Assembly (NCBI RefSeq): GCF_002808045.1
Contig: NZ_CP025000.1
Span: 2,232,001 to 2,296,000 of the forward strand
Reading direction: 5' to 3'
Source of the DNA: Idiomarina sp. X4
GTDB taxonomy: Bacteria > Pseudomonadota > Gammaproteobacteria > Enterobacterales > Alteromonadaceae
Length of the DNA stretch: 64,000 bases
Shown: positions 15,100-24,431 of the stretch, in pieces
Layout: each line of letters starts with the position of its first letter
Numbering within the stretch: position 1 is the stretch's first letter
Made by a program: the position numbers and the translations under genes
Notes under the pieces: model-generated
What the model was told of the DNA's origin: nothing
Seen by the model: the letters and a program-made list of their open reading frames with translations, nothing else
Database searches by the model: none

Positions 15100-16405
15100 G
15101 AGAGTGTAAAAATATCTGTGTAAATGGCATTCTTAGCAATATGGAAGAAGGATATCAGAATGCCAATATCAGACAAACTCATCGACCAGCTGCTTGATGG
15201 CTGTGACTCACCCGACGACATTTTAGGCGAAGCCGGGCTGCTCAAGCAGCTTACCAAGAAGGTGGCTGAGCGCGCGTTAGAAGCCGAGATGGAAGCCCAC
15301 TTAGGCTACGCCCCAAATGATGCGGCTGGCAATAACAGCGGCAATTCCCGTAACGGCAAAACCAAGAAGGCCGTTCGTAGCACCAACGGTGACGTCCAGC
15401 TAGATATTCCCCGTGACCGCAACGGTAGCTTTGAGCCTAAGCTGGTTCGTAAAGGCGAACGCCAGCTTAACGGATTCGATGAGCGCATCGTCGCGCTATA
15501 TGCCAGAGGCATGACCACCCGGGATATCCAAGCTTACCTTGAAGAAGCTTACGGCGTTGAAGCATCCCCTACATTCATATCTCAGGTTACAAACGAGGTC
15601 ATGGACGAAGTCAAAGCCTGGCAACATCGACCACTGGCAAAGCTTTACCCGGTCGTTTACCTCGATTGTCTGGTGGTTCGTAGCCGTGACTCCGGCGTTG
15701 TTCAAAATAAGTCAGTCTACCTGGCGTTGGGCATTAATACCGACGGTGAAAAAGAGCTACTCGGCCTGTGGATGGCTCAAACCGAAGGCGCTAAATTCTG
15801 GTTATCCGTGATGAACGAGCTTAAAAATCGTGGCGTCGATGACATCTTTATCGCCTGTTGCGATGGGCTCAAAGGCTTCCCGGAAGCCATTGAAGCGGTT
15901 TACCCGAAGACTCAGGTGCAGCTGTGCATTGTGCATCAAATTCGCCACTCTCTGCGTTACGTAAACTGGAAGCAACGCAAGACCATCGCAGCTGACTTAA
16001 AGCTAATTTACGGCGCTGCCACTCGCGCTGCAGCAGAGCAGGCGCTGGAAGCGTTCGCTGAAAAGTGGGATGAAGAGCATCCGCCCATCAGCCGCTCATG
16101 GCGGACAAACTGGGAACGCTTAAGCGTATTCTTCGAATACCCGGCGGAGATACGTAAGGCTATCTACACCACCAACGCCATCGAATCACTGAACGCGTCA
16201 TTGCGTAAAATTACCAAGACTCGCCGGTCGTTCCCGAATGATGAGGCCATCATGAAGGTATTGTACTTAGCCTTGCATCAGGCATCGAAAAAGTGGACGA
16301 TGCCCATACGCAACTGGAAACCGGCGATGGCGCAATTCGAGATCATGTACCAGGATCGAATTTAACAGTGCAAACCGCCATTTACACAAAATCTTTTACA
16401 GTCTC
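15100..16405 (+). mobile_element. IS256-family insertion sequence, about 1.3 kb
   Basis: The element is bounded by imperfect inverted repeats of about 29 bp. The left end reads GAGAGTGTAAAA...GTGTAAATGGC (15100-15128). The right end (16377-16405, complement) reads GAGACTGTAAAA...GTGTAAATGGC. It encodes one full-length transposase. The bases flanking the two ends do not match, so there is no target-site duplication, although IS256 members normally make one of 8-9 bp. That fits a deletion or recombination after insertion. Confidence 0.9.
15160..16365 (+). CDS. IS256-family transposase
   Basis: A full-length (about 401 aa) Mutator/IS256-type DDE transposase. Family features are NSRNGKTKKAVRSTNGDVQL near the N-terminus, YLDCLVVRSRD with the first catalytic Asp, FIACCDGLKGFPEAI with the second Asp, QLCIVHQIRHSLRYV, and TTNAIESLNASLRKITKTR with the catalytic Glu. 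The start at 15160 follows GAAGGA; an upstream in-frame ATG at 15124 lies at the inner edge of the terminal repeat. The gene is uninterrupted, so the element may still be active. Confidence 0.95.
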   Translation: MPISDKLIDQLLDGCDSPDDILGEAGLLKQLTKKVAERALEAEMEAHLGYAPNDAAGNNSGNSRNGKTKKAVRSTNGDVQLDIPRDRNGSFEPKLVRKGERQLNGFDERIVALYARGMTTRDIQAYLEEAYGVEASPTFISQVTNEVMDEVKAWQHRPLAKLYPVVYLDCLVVRSRDSGVVQNKSVYLALGINTDGEKELLGLWMAQTEGAKFWLSVMNELKNRGVDDIFIACCDGLKGFPEAIEAVYPKTQVQLCIVHQIRHSLRYVNWKQRKTIAADLKLIYGAATRAAAEQALEAFAEKWDEEHPPISRSWRTNWERLSVFFEYPAEIRKAIYTTNAIESLNASLRKITKTRRSFPNDEAIMKVLYLALHQASKKWTMPIRNWKPAMAQFEIMYQDRI

Positions 16406-16444
16406 GCGCACATAGAATCGTCCTCTGGAGAACTGAAAAGCTAA
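16406..16444 (+). pseudogene. 3' remnant of a second dps gene
   Basis: The 39 bases directly abutting the right end of the IS read [16 protein letters not shown], exactly the last 12 residues and stop of the dps gene at 5630-6148. Five codons differ, all silently (for example GAG to GAA, GGC to GGA, AAG to AAA). Similarity stops at the IS on one side and at the stop codon on the other. It is therefore the tail of a diverged dps paralogue destroyed by the IS. It overlaps the stop of the convergent chemotaxis gene. Confidence 0.85.
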
Positions 16445-17850
16445 TCTTCCTCAAAGGCTTCAACCAGCGATCGAAACTCGCGCAAGCGGGTTTTAATCGC
16501 TTTAACTTCACCTTCTGTATCACGGGTGAGTCTATTTGCACTGCGCACGTTGTCGTTGATGGACATCATGCTGTCTTTCACTTCGGAAACCGCACTGGTA
16601 TGTTCTTCAGCGGCAACGGCAATTTGCGTCATTCGATCATTGATTCCCGTTACGGCTTCCGTCACTTCGTAGACCTGTTGCTCAGATTTTCGGCCTAGTT
16701 CTCCGCATTCCTCAGCCAAATCTCGTTGTTCGTACATTTTATTACGCCAAGTGGTCATTGATTGCGTCATACGGTTGACCGTCTCTTCAATTTGATCGAC
16801 AGCTTGCTGTGTCTTCTGAGAAAGGGCGCGCACTTCATCGGCGACAACGGAAAATCCACGACCATGTTCACCGGCTCTGGCACTTTCAATAGCAGCATTT
16901 AATGCCAACAGGTTCGTTTGCTCAGCGATAGCATCAATCTTCTCACTGACCTCTTTTACTGAATCGGCATTACGAGAGAGTTGTTCAGTTTGCTTAGCAC
17001 TCTCGTTAACGACATTCACCAACTGAGTAATTTTCTTGCTACTGTCAGCGATAAAGTCGGCTGCACTTTTTGTTTGGTCGCTAACATCATTGCACGCACT
17101 TGAAGAGTCATTTGCGTTGCGGGCAATTTCATCAACGGTCTGTCCCATTTCTTCCATAGAAGCAGCAATTTGCTCAATATCCTCAACCGTCTGTTCGGTG
17201 GCGTCGGCAGTTTTTGACGCGTTTTCAGATGTTGAATTAACGGCTTCCGCTAACACGTCGTTACCTTCCCCCAAGCGGGTGGTAAGCGCCAGCAATGATG
17301 ATTCGCGTAGTGCAAGCTCATACATTGCTTTGCCCATGGGAGACCCGTCTCCAAATATGCGGTGTTGAGTTTTTGCGGTTGAACCATCGGCGTTAGCCAA
17401 CTCTTTAGCCCATTTGCGCTTATTACGCCAATGATTAAAGGGCTTGGTTAACCAATTAAACCAACCGCCTTGACGCTCATAGACTCGCTTAGCTGCTTGC
17501 TCGTAGTGACTGTCGGCCTGATGCATGAGCCACTGACTACCCGTAATTTTCCCGCGACGAAATATCCCACGTACAATCACATCAAACCAAACGGTTCCGC
17601 GATTTGGCACAACAAAAGGCACAATGCCTCTCCACGGCATTTCACGCTTAAGTGACGTATTGACTTCTTTAATGACTTTGTCGGGTAAGGCATCATTATC
17701 AACAAGCGCATCAAGTGGCTGCTGTAGTAGATCGTCTTTTTCCTTTTGCATTAAGCCTTGCATATTATTCGGGCAATAAGAAACTCGCTGGTTCTCGTTA
17801 AGGCTAAAGACGAACAGTGTGTCTGCATTCCAAGTAAAGCTGCCGTTCAT
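16441..17850 (-). CDS. Cytoplasmic PAS-containing methyl-accepting chemotaxis protein
   Basis: This 469-aa protein starts with a PAS-like domain (about 5-110, [20 protein letters not shown] ...). It ends with an MCP signalling domain whose hairpin tip reads [21 protein letters not shown] (about 309-329). No convincing transmembrane segment is visible, so it is probably a soluble or Aer-like receptor sensing an intracellular signal such as redox state. It would act through CheW/CheA. It stands alone, and its 3' end meets the dps remnant left by the IS256 event. Confidence 0.9.
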   Translation of the reverse strand: MNGSFTWNADTLFVFSLNENQRVSYCPNNMQGLMQKEKDDLLQQPLDALVDNDALPDKVIKEVNTSLKREMPWRGIVPFVVPNRGTVWFDVIVRGIFRRGKITGSQWLMHQADSHYEQAAKRVYERQGGWFNWLTKPFNHWRNKRKWAKELANADGSTAKTQHRIFGDGSPMGKAMYELALRESSLLALTTRLGEGNDVLAEAVNSTSENASKTADATEQTVEDIEQIAASMEEMGQTVDEIARNANDSSSACNDVSDQTKSAADFIADSSKKITQLVNVVNESAKQTEQLSRNADSVKEVSEKIDAIAEQTNLLALNAAIESARAGEHGRGFSVVADEVRALSQKTQQAVDQIEETVNRMTQSMTTWRNKMYEQRDLAEECGELGRKSEQQVYEVTEAVTGINDRMTQIAVAAEEHTSAVSEVKDSMMSINDNVRSANRLTRDTEGEVKAIKTRLREFRSLVEAFEED

Positions 17851-18049
17851 AATGGAACCTCCATTGATGCGAATACTTTATTGGCTTAACTATAAACAGT
17901 AGAAGTTTAGTGCTATTTTTCAAATAATACGTTGCTTGTCGTCTGTCTCCCTAAATGACAGCAACATGACATGGCAATGTCGTAACAATGTCCGGTCTTT
18001 CTAAGTAAAGTTTTACCCGAACTATCGGGCAAGAGAGCTGAATACAATA

Positions 18050-18470
18050 ATGAAAAGTACCCAATTTGCAGAACGCTTAACTTATCAACGTAAGCTGAAA
18101 GGGTTTTCGCAGGAACAACTCGCGGATAGAACAAAGGTAACGGTTCGGACTATCCAGCGCATCGCCATTTATTGGCTTTCTGATGCCATTTCTTAATATC
18201 TTGTGCCCGCTGTTCATCTGGATTCACAAACGTGAAGACAACCCACTTTATGACGCTCATGGTCGCGCGGTTATTAACTTTCAGATAACCATGACACTCA
18301 TATACGCACTTGCATTTATTGCATTGCTTAGTGTCGAAGGTTTTGGCTTTTTATTCTTTATTGCCGTTATTCCTTATACCGCCATAGTAATGCTGGCTAA
18401 CGTTATTGCTGTGATAAAAGCACAGAAATACTTTTACCCCAGTATTCCTTTTCTCGGCAAGCGCGGCTGA
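18050..18470 (+). pseudogene. HTH-DUF4870 gene with internal deletion
   Basis: The first 38 codons from ATG at 18050 encode an Xre-type HTH (ERLTYQRKLKGFSQEQLADR, then TVRTIQRI). The frame then runs into a stop at 18194. From about 18165 another frame encodes the end of a DUF4870 membrane domain (FIGFLMPFLNILCPLFIWIH, DAHGRAVINFQ). HTH-DUF4870 fusions are a known architecture, so the two pieces are one gene that lost its middle, including the rest of the HTH and linker, with a frame change. The 95-aa frame from 18183 could still make a short DUF4870-like membrane protein. Confidence 0.72.
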
Positions 18471-18513
18471 GCGCCAAACCTCTCATTTAAAGTTACTTAA
18501 TAAAGGAACCATC

Positions 18514-19638
18514 ATGAAAGCAATAATTTATTATTTGCTGCTGGTGACGCTTGCCTGTTTTTCAGCAAGTGAAACGCTAGCACAGTTTCAGGTTACGAAC
18601 GAAAAAAAGCAGGCATTTCAGGCTTACCTAAAAGAATTTAGAAAAGAAAACCTTATCCCGAGCTTGTCCGTTGCGGTAGTAAAAAACGGTGAAATTATTA
18701 TGCTCGAGAGCATTGGTTTTCAGGATCATGACGCCGAAGAGCCAACAACGGAAGATACCTCGTATCTTGCCGCATCCATTACAAAGACATTCACTGGCGC
18801 AACTTTGTTGGCTATGGAAGCTGATGGACACATCGATCTCGATGCCGACTTTACCACCTTAAGTGACTGGGACAGACGTTGTCACTGGTTAACAACAAGC
18901 GGCAATATATTTGGTGGTGGAACGTTGGATAACGGTTACCAGGTGCCTGACTTACAGTGCGACCAAGTCATTACGTTGCGTCATGTACTTCAACACCAGG
19001 TACAGGGCGAGCCAGGCACGAGCTTTTTCTATAACCCTATTGTGTTTGGTCGGTTGTCTAACTGGGTAGAGGAGAATACGGATAAAAGCTGGCGTTATTG
19101 GGTGAATAAATACGTTATTGAAGCGGGAGACTTAGAGGGTATCGCGGCTGGTTGGCGAGACCCTGCTGCTAGTGAGGTACTGACTCATATTGCGCCGCCG
19201 TTTCGCCATGCGTCGGAAGAGTCCGACGGGCTGGCTAATTCCGTATTACCGAATACCGAACTCAACGCCAGTTCAGGCATAATCGCCAGTGCAAAAGCGC
19301 TTGCTCATTATTCTATCGCTTTGGACGAGGGACGTATCCTACCTAAAGACTTGATGGATAAAATGTGGTCCCCGGCGAGTGACAAAGAGGGGAACCCGAT
19401 GCCTTATGCCTACGGTTGGTTCGTCCAGAACTGGCAGGGTCATAAATTAGTGTGGCACGGGGGGTGGTGGCCGGATGCTTATGCAGGGCTTCTACTAAAA
19501 GTCCCTGACTCTGGGGTAACGTTAGTTGCACTTGGAAACACCGATGGTCTGAGGCACGAAATAAATAGTTTGACTGGCGCACACATTGAGAAGAACCCAT
19601 TGGCGTTAAGGTTCCTCGAGACATTTGTTGACGACTGA
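18514..19638 (+). CDS. Beta-lactamase-fold serine hydrolase (class C type)
   Basis: A secreted or periplasmic serine hydrolase of 374 aa. It has a signal peptide (about 1-23, LLVTLACFSASETLA), the catalytic S88-I-T-K91 in YLAASITKTF, a Tyr-containing YNP in place of the usual YxN, and a late HGG motif (WHGGWW). These fit the beta-lactamase/D-aminopeptidase/esterase family. Substrate specificity cannot be told, and there is no reason to call it a resistance enzyme. It follows the HTH-DUF4870 remnant by about 40 bp with its own AAAGGA site. Confidence 0.88.
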   Translation: MKAIIYYLLLVTLACFSASETLAQFQVTNEKKQAFQAYLKEFRKENLIPSLSVAVVKNGEIIMLESIGFQDHDAEEPTTEDTSYLAASITKTFTGATLLAMEADGHIDLDADFTTLSDWDRRCHWLTTSGNIFGGGTLDNGYQVPDLQCDQVITLRHVLQHQVQGEPGTSFFYNPIVFGRLSNWVEENTDKSWRYWVNKYVIEAGDLEGIAAGWRDPAASEVLTHIAPPFRHASEESDGLANSVLPNTELNASSGIIASAKALAHYSIALDEGRILPKDLMDKMWSPASDKEGNPMPYAYGWFVQNWQGHKLVWHGGWWPDAYAGLLLKVPDSGVTLVALGNTDGLRHEINSLTGAHIEKNPLALRFLETFVDD

Positions 19639-19640
19639 AC

Positions 19641-19675
19641 AAAAAACTCTAGGGTTGCCGATACCTCAGCAACCC
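19641..19675 (-). terminator. Terminator of the intact GPP34 gene
   Basis: On the minus strand GGGTTGC and GCAACCC form a stem that overlaps the GPP34 stop codon, followed after TAGAG by a run of six T. Confidence 0.6.
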
Positions 19676-20361
19676 CCGGAAGTAGGTGCTGAGGCTGCCG
19701 TTATGGCAGGCATAATAGCGGCTATCATGACTGCAGCTTCAATGGCCTGAACGGCTTCTTTGGCGGCTTTAGACACTAGCTCACCATTTTCTAGCTGTTT
19801 TATGCGTTGTTTGCGGTCTTTCAGTTCTTGCTTACTGAATACTTGCGGTAATAGCTTGGCGCTATTGGCTAATGCGACGGCAATAGCTACTTTAGGTTGA
19901 ACTTCATCGGAATCAGTTAGCACTGCATCACGCATGGCCTGACGCAGCTCTTGCTCAGGTTTTGGATTAACCTCCGGGTAAACTTGGCGTTCAAATAGCC
20001 ACAACACTTTCTCTTTTTCATGAGACACAATGCCATCATCAGCGAGTGCTTGTGCAACTTTATGTTTCAGGTTCTTAATACCGCCAAGCTTGTGGACCCA
20101 GTCTTTTAGTTTTCGTGGACGCGTGGCTTCAGTAATCATCGTGAGGGCTTCATCCAACAGTGCGTCGCCAGTAGGGCTGTCATCGAGCACCGCAACTTTA
20201 TTTTTATTGGCTTCATCAACCTTAATCCGATGCAGCAGCAGTAACTCAGCGGCTATGGCTCCGGAGGTTGCGTATTCCACGTACATACCACTCATGGTGC
20301 CTTTTTCTTCGCACAATGCGAGCAGCATAATAGCTTCGTAGAGTTTTAAATTTTCTGGCAT
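19666..20361 (-). CDS. GPP34 (GOLPH3-like) family protein
   Basis: This 231-aa helical protein is of the GPP34 family: LYEAIMLLALCEEKGTMSG, GAIAAELLLLHRIKVDE, then a helix-rich body with KDWVHKLGGIKNLKHKVAQA and EKEKVLWLFERQVYPEVNP. Its Ala/Ile-rich C-terminus (about 200-225) could associate with a membrane. Eukaryotic GOLPH3/Vps74 binds phosphatidylinositol-4-phosphate and Golgi enzymes; the bacterial function is unknown. It is the intact paralogue of the frameshifted copy at 6801-7495 and shows what that copy originally encoded. Confidence 0.85.
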   Translation of the reverse strand: MPENLKLYEAIMLLALCEEKGTMSGMYVEYATSGAIAAELLLLHRIKVDEANKNKVAVLDDSPTGDALLDEALTMITEATRPRKLKDWVHKLGGIKNLKHKVAQALADDGIVSHEKEKVLWLFERQVYPEVNPKPEQELRQAMRDAVLTDSDEVQPKVAIAVALANSAKLLPQVFSKQELKDRKQRIKQLENGELVSKAAKEAVQAIEAAVMIAAIMPAITAASAPTSGGC

Positions 20362-20389
20362 GGCGTAACTGTCTTTTTAGATTTCTCGA

Positions 20390-21286
20390 TCATTTAGTAT
20401 TGATGATATTAGATACACCCTCAACAACATTTTTTAGTTGGGATTGGCCATTTGAATCTCGAAAACCGTGATCAAGTCTGGGCAACATCTTTAGTGTTAT
20501 ATGCGTTGCGCCATTGGAAATAATTCTGTTTATTTCCCGCCGCGTTTGCTCAGGGTCGACACTTTTATCTTCCTGTGACTGTATAACTACTACAGGTGCA
20601 TCAATGCTTGTTAGGGGCTTGAGTAAGTCTCGCTCTAAGGCATCTTTCCAGTATGCGTAACCGTGTCCGCTGACGTTGGCTGGAAAAGGCTCCTGACTTT
20701 GTTTAATTCGCGCCACAAATTGTCGAAATCCGTTTAAAGCTTCATTACGTTGGTCTTCTGGTACAGTCTGTTTAATGCTGAATTCGATATCATGCTGAAA
20801 GCTGGAGGAACCCGAGTTTAACGCTAGTACGGGGTGCAAGCCCGAAACTCGTTTGGCTACCGCCAGCGCAATGGAGCCGCCTTCGCTGCCTCCCGCGACT
20901 ATGACTTTGTCATAGGAATTCTTCAAAGCGTCGATGAGCTGGACTCCGTCATTAATTCGCTGCGCCATTGTGTTGTGTTGAAGGTATTTGGTAGGGCAAT
21001 CGCCTCGCTCTCCGGAGGAGTAAAGTAAGCTATCGTTAATGCCGTACTTTTCAATCGTTAACAGCGCGGAATCAGGAGCTAGTGCTTGCCAAATAGTCGT
21101 AACTGACTCCATGTGACGGACACTGTTACAGTCTGATCCCTGAAAAATCACCAGCAAATTATCGGCAGTGGCGTTATCTAAGTAATATTGAATTTCCGTA
21201 CCATCATTACGCAGGTATTTTTCGCCAGCTATGGCTGGAGAGGCGCTTAAGATTAGTAAAATTGAAATCAGGAAAGCGATTTTCAT
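20390..21286 (-). CDS. Secreted alpha/beta hydrolase
   Basis: This 298-aa protein has a signal peptide (about 1-20, AFLISILLILSASPAIA). Its alpha/beta-hydrolase core has the nucleophile elbow G-G-S134-E-G-G, a D-rich segment before the acid (VVVIQSQEDKSVDP) and a late DHGF histidine. It may be a periplasmic esterase or peptidase, but no specific substrate is indicated. Its RBS region lies in a 115-bp gap from the pirin gene, so it may be transcribed alone. Confidence 0.85.
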   Translation of the reverse strand: MKIAFLISILLILSASPAIAGEKYLRNDGTEIQYYLDNATADNLLVIFQGSDCNSVRHMESVTTIWQALAPDSALLTIEKYGINDSLLYSSGERGDCPTKYLQHNTMAQRINDGVQLIDALKNSYDKVIVAGGSEGGSIALAVAKRVSGLHPVLALNSGSSSFQHDIEFSIKQTVPEDQRNEALNGFRQFVARIKQSQEPFPANVSGHGYAYWKDALERDLLKPLTSIDAPVVVIQSQEDKSVDPEQTRREINRIISNGATHITLKMLPRLDHGFRDSNGQSQLKNVVEGVSNIINTK

Positions 21287-21400
21287 TATTTTAAATTGTT
21301 ATTGAGTATGGCTTATTAGTTGAAAACATTCGAAGAAAGTTCCGCTGACCTTTTGCTGAGATGCGTGGCTCTTAGCTAATAAATTTAGTAATTATCACTT

Positions 21401-22321
21401 TTAATTTGACTCCGGCAGTGGAATAAACTCCTCAGCATCTCCTGGCACGTCAGGAAACTCCTGCTGTTGCCAGCGCTGTTTGGCCGCATCAATCAATGCT
21501 TGATCGGTTGCCACAAAGTTCCACTCCATGAAGCGAGGACCAAGCGAGGCCCCACCTACCAACACAAAGCGAGTGTTAGCCTGTGCGGTCACCTTTATAC
21601 CCTGCTCTTCATTGAATATCGCCATGTGGTGGTCTGCCAAAGTAAAGTTTTCTATTTTCAGGCTGCCTGCAACGACATAAAGCGCAAGCTCTTCAACCTT
21701 GGGAAGCTCGAAACTTATGCCCTCGTTTAAATTCACTTCAACGTACAGGGTCTCAGAAAATGTTTTCACCGGAGAAAGTTCACTAAACGCCTCGCCAATA
21801 AGTACTTTTGCGCGCGCACCATCAAACTTCACCGTAGGCAGGTTGTCGCTATTGTAATGATGAAAACTGGGCTCACATTGTTCATGGGCTTGCGGCAGTG
21901 CTAACCATAATTGCAAACCATGAGTGCTGTGAGGGTGTTTTGTAATTTTCTCAAGTTGCCGCTCTGAGTGAACAATGCCATGACCAGCAACCATTAAGTT
22001 TATGTCACCCGGTTGCACCGCAACATCCGTGCCTAGCGAGTCTTTATGCTGAATTTCACCCTCAAACAAATAAGTAACCGTAGCCAGCCCAATGTGTGGA
22101 TGAGGGCGCACGTTAATACCGTCACCAGCGGCAAACTCAGCAGGACCCATATGATCAAAGAACACCCAGGGGCCGACTGATTTCATGCCTACCGAAGGTA
22201 ATATGCGCTTTACCGTAAAACCGCCCAAGCCACGCGATTTAGGGCTAATGACGCGCTTAAGCGCATTGCACCCCGAGACAATTTGGCATTCACTTTCTAA
22301 CGCTTTGGCTAAGTTACTCAT
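21401..22321 (-). CDS. Pirin family protein
   Basis: This 306-aa bicupin belongs to the pirin family, with the metal-binding cluster RPHPHIGLATVTYLFEGEIQH (about 77-97) and the family block GDINLMVAGHGIVHSER. Bacterial pirins bind iron, and some have quercetinase activity or interact with metabolic enzymes. The role here is not specified by context. It lies 15 bp downstream of the DEAD-box helicase gene in the same direction, so the two are probably co-transcribed. Confidence 0.93.
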   Translation of the reverse strand: MSNLAKALESECQIVSGCNALKRVISPKSRGLGGFTVKRILPSVGMKSVGPWVFFDHMGPAEFAAGDGINVRPHPHIGLATVTYLFEGEIQHKDSLGTDVAVQPGDINLMVAGHGIVHSERQLEKITKHPHSTHGLQLWLALPQAHEQCEPSFHHYNSDNLPTVKFDGARAKVLIGEAFSELSPVKTFSETLYVEVNLNEGISFELPKVEELALYVVAGSLKIENFTLADHHMAIFNEEQGIKVTAQANTRFVLVGGASLGPRFMEWNFVATDQALIDAAKQRWQQQEFPDVPGDAEEFIPLPESN

Positions 22322-22336
22322 TTTTGGGCTCTCCGT

Positions 22337-23476
22337 TTATGATTTAACTTTAGCAGAGTCTTCCAAGGTACGCTGTTCAATTGGCTGGCCAATGAGTTTT
22401 TCAATGGCCTGCAGAAAGGGAGCGTCCTCCTCTGTAACCAGAGATATAGCATGACCCGTTTGGCCGGCTCTGCCGGTGCGACCAATACGGTGCACGTAGT
22501 CTTCTGCGACGTGTGGGAGGTCGTAATTAATCACGTACGGCAGCTTTTCAATATCAATGCCCCGTGAGGCAATGTCAGTGGCGATAAGCACCTGCACTTT
22601 GCCACTTTTAAAGTCGGACAACGCTTTCGTGCGGGCACCCTGGCTTTTGGCGCTGTGAATAGCTGCCGCTGAGAAGCCAGCCTTATCCAGCTGTTTGGCT
22701 AACCGGTTAGCGCCTTGTTTAGTGCGTGAAAATATAAGCACTTGCGACAAGTCGAGACTTTTAAGTAGTTTTAGTAGCAGCCCCAGTTTTTGGCTTTTTT
22801 GTACTTCATATATTGTTTGCTTAATAGGCTCGGCAGTGGCGTTGGGTGGTGCAACCGAAATTTCGACCGGGCTTTTCAGCAAGCTTTTAGCCAGAGAACG
22901 AATCTCGTCAGAAAAAGTTGCCGAGAAAAGCAGCGTATGGCGCTTAGCCGGCAGTAACTTAATAATGCTCTTAATGTCCTGAATAAAACCCATGTCGAGC
23001 ATACGGTCGGCTTCATCCAGCACCAACACCTCTAACTTAGGAAAGCGAACCGCGTTTTGTTTGTATAAGTCCAGAAGGCGTCCCGGTGTTGCGACTAAAA
23101 TATCCACGCCTTTGCGAAGCTTCATCATTTGCGGGTTAATTTTCACACCACCAAACGCCACCGCGTAATTCAATGGCAGACCCGCACTTAAGTTCGCAAC
23201 GTTTTCACCCAACTGAGCCGCTAATTCGCGAGTGGGCGTTAAAATAAGCGCTCGCGCTGTGTTTGCCTTGGCACGCTCATTACCTTTCAGAAGCTCTAAA
23301 ATAGGCGCCGTAAAGGCCGTTGTCTTTCCCGTACCCGTTTGCGCCGCCGCCATGACGTCTTTCCCCGCTAGCAGCAAGGGAATAGCTTCAGTCTGAATGG
23401 GCGTAGGTTCGCTATACCCCTGGCGTGCTAGGGCAGTAAGGGTTTCAGGGGAAAGTTTGAGATCAGAAAATGTCAT
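22337..23476 (-). CDS. DEAD-box ATP-dependent RNA helicase (RhlE-like)
   Basis: This 379-aa protein carries all core helicase motifs: Q motif ([17 protein letters not shown]), motif [10 protein letters not shown], motif II DEAD, motif III SAT, and motif [13 protein letters not shown]. The C-terminal extension is very short, shorter than in most RhlE proteins. It unwinds RNA duplexes in ribosome assembly or decay. Its start faces the leader of the second cassette array. Confidence 0.93.
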   Translation of the reverse strand: MTFSDLKLSPETLTALARQGYSEPTPIQTEAIPLLLAGKDVMAAAQTGTGKTTAFTAPILELLKGNERAKANTARALILTPTRELAAQLGENVANLSAGLPLNYAVAFGGVKINPQMMKLRKGVDILVATPGRLLDLYKQNAVRFPKLEVLVLDEADRMLDMGFIQDIKSIIKLLPAKRHTLLFSATFSDEIRSLAKSLLKSPVEISVAPPNATAEPIKQTIYEVQKSQKLGLLLKLLKSLDLSQVLIFSRTKQGANRLAKQLDKAGFSAAAIHSAKSQGARTKALSDFKSGKVQVLIATDIASRGIDIEKLPYVINYDLPHVAEDYVHRIGRTGRAGQTGHAISLVTEEDAPFLQAIEKLIGQPIEQRTLEDSAKVKS

Positions 23477-23598
23477 GTGATCGTGCGCAGGTTAATGGTG
23501 GTAAGGGGGGATTGTACGTTAGATGCGGGTTATTTGGTACGGCTCTGCCGATTATGACAGGTTGGTTGATTCAGTTGTTTGCGCACATTCTTCAGTGA
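23477..23598. other. Non-coding gap between helicase and array 2 leader
   Basis: This gap holds the promoter region of the minus-strand helicase gene and nothing recognisable as a gene. No integrase remnant is visible. Confidence 0.55.
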
Positions 23599-23835
23599 TG
23601 TTGCACGGTTTAGCATTGCTTTATGGGATTAACTCTTTTATCGTCAGATATATAACAAAAAATCAAAGTGTGATATTGCGCATTAGATTCAACGAAAGTG
23701 AGCATGCTCGAATTGTTTTTCGGGTAAACTTGGATTAAGGGTAAGAATAGTGCTTATTACCAGTGAGTTAAGACGGTTAGGAATGCTGCTTTTGGGGGTT
23801 ACAAAATGGGCATGCGCAATATATAAATGTTAAAT
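23599..23835 (+). repeat. Array leader copy 2, attI-like
   Basis: A second copy of the leader at 7836-8066. It shares the identical 20-mer AAAGTGTGATATTGCGCATT (23665-23684), the palindrome block TGAGCATGCTCGAATT (23699-23714), a TTTTGGGG block and CATGCGCAATATATAAATGTTA. It ends in GTTAAAT (23829-23835), matching GTTRRRY. The stretches between these blocks are diverged, so it is an old duplication whose blocks have been retained. Confidence 0.65.
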
Positions 23836-24295
23836 GTCTATGATCGATCACGATAAATTCCGGGCCTTGGTCACGCAGCTCTATGCCACGGTAAATGAGT
23901 TGGAGGCCATGTTCCCGGGCAGGCACTTTACCCCGGATGGTCATATGGTTGGCAGTTTGGGTGAATGCCTCGTGGCCGATGCATACAATCTTGAGTTGAA
24001 GACAGCGTCCAATAAAGGCTATGACGCTCTCACTGAAACCGGCGTGGAAGTTGAGATCAAAGCTACGCAATCCAACTCTGTTGCATTCCGCAGTCAGCCG
24101 CAGCACGCGATTATCATCAAAATCTTGCGTGACGGTACGTTCGAGGAAATTTATAACGGGCCAGGAGCCCTTGTTTGGGAGCAATTCAAAGGTAAACGGC
24201 TACCTAGTAATGGCCAGTTTCAAGTCTCTCTCAACAAACTCCGGCAACTCAATCAAACAGTGGCTCAATCGGACCGTGTGCCTAGGGCCATTTAA
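23834..24295 (+). CDS. DUF6998-like, possible nuclease-fold protein (array 2, cassette 1)
   Basis: A 153-aa protein whose central part reads GSLGECLVADAYNLEL ... GYDALTETGVEVEIKATQ (about 40-82). That is a conserved Glu, then a D, then an E-x-K-like EIK, the order seen in PD-(D/E)XK-type nuclease folds. I match it tentatively to the DUF6998 family. The start codon overlaps the array core at 23829-23835, so no ribosome-binding site of its own is visible. An alternative ATG lies at 23840. Function unproven. Confidence 0.7.
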   Translation: MSMIDHDKFRALVTQLYATVNELEAMFPGRHFTPDGHMVGSLGECLVADAYNLELKTASNKGYDALTETGVEVEIKATQSNSVAFRSQPQHAIIIKILRDGTFEEIYNGPGALVWEQFKGKRLPSNGQFQVSLNKLRQLNQTVAQSDRVPRAI

Positions 24296-24391
24296 CAAGG
24301 CGCAGCAGTACGCGGCCGGTGGCCGCCGGACGCCCTTTACGTGGCTCCTTCGTCGCCACTCCAAGGTCGCCGCTGTGCTTCGGCGTTAGAG
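24290..24391 (+). other. attC site 1B
   Basis: A long (102-bp) site from ATTTAACAAGGCGCAGC to GCTTCGGCGTTAGAG, with GC-rich internal arms (GCGGCCGGTGGCCGC and CGTGGCTCCTTCGTCGCCACTCC). Confidence 0.88.
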
Positions 24392-24431
24392 CTCACGCAG
24401 TCCTGAATAACAGCATTATTAAAGGAGTAAA

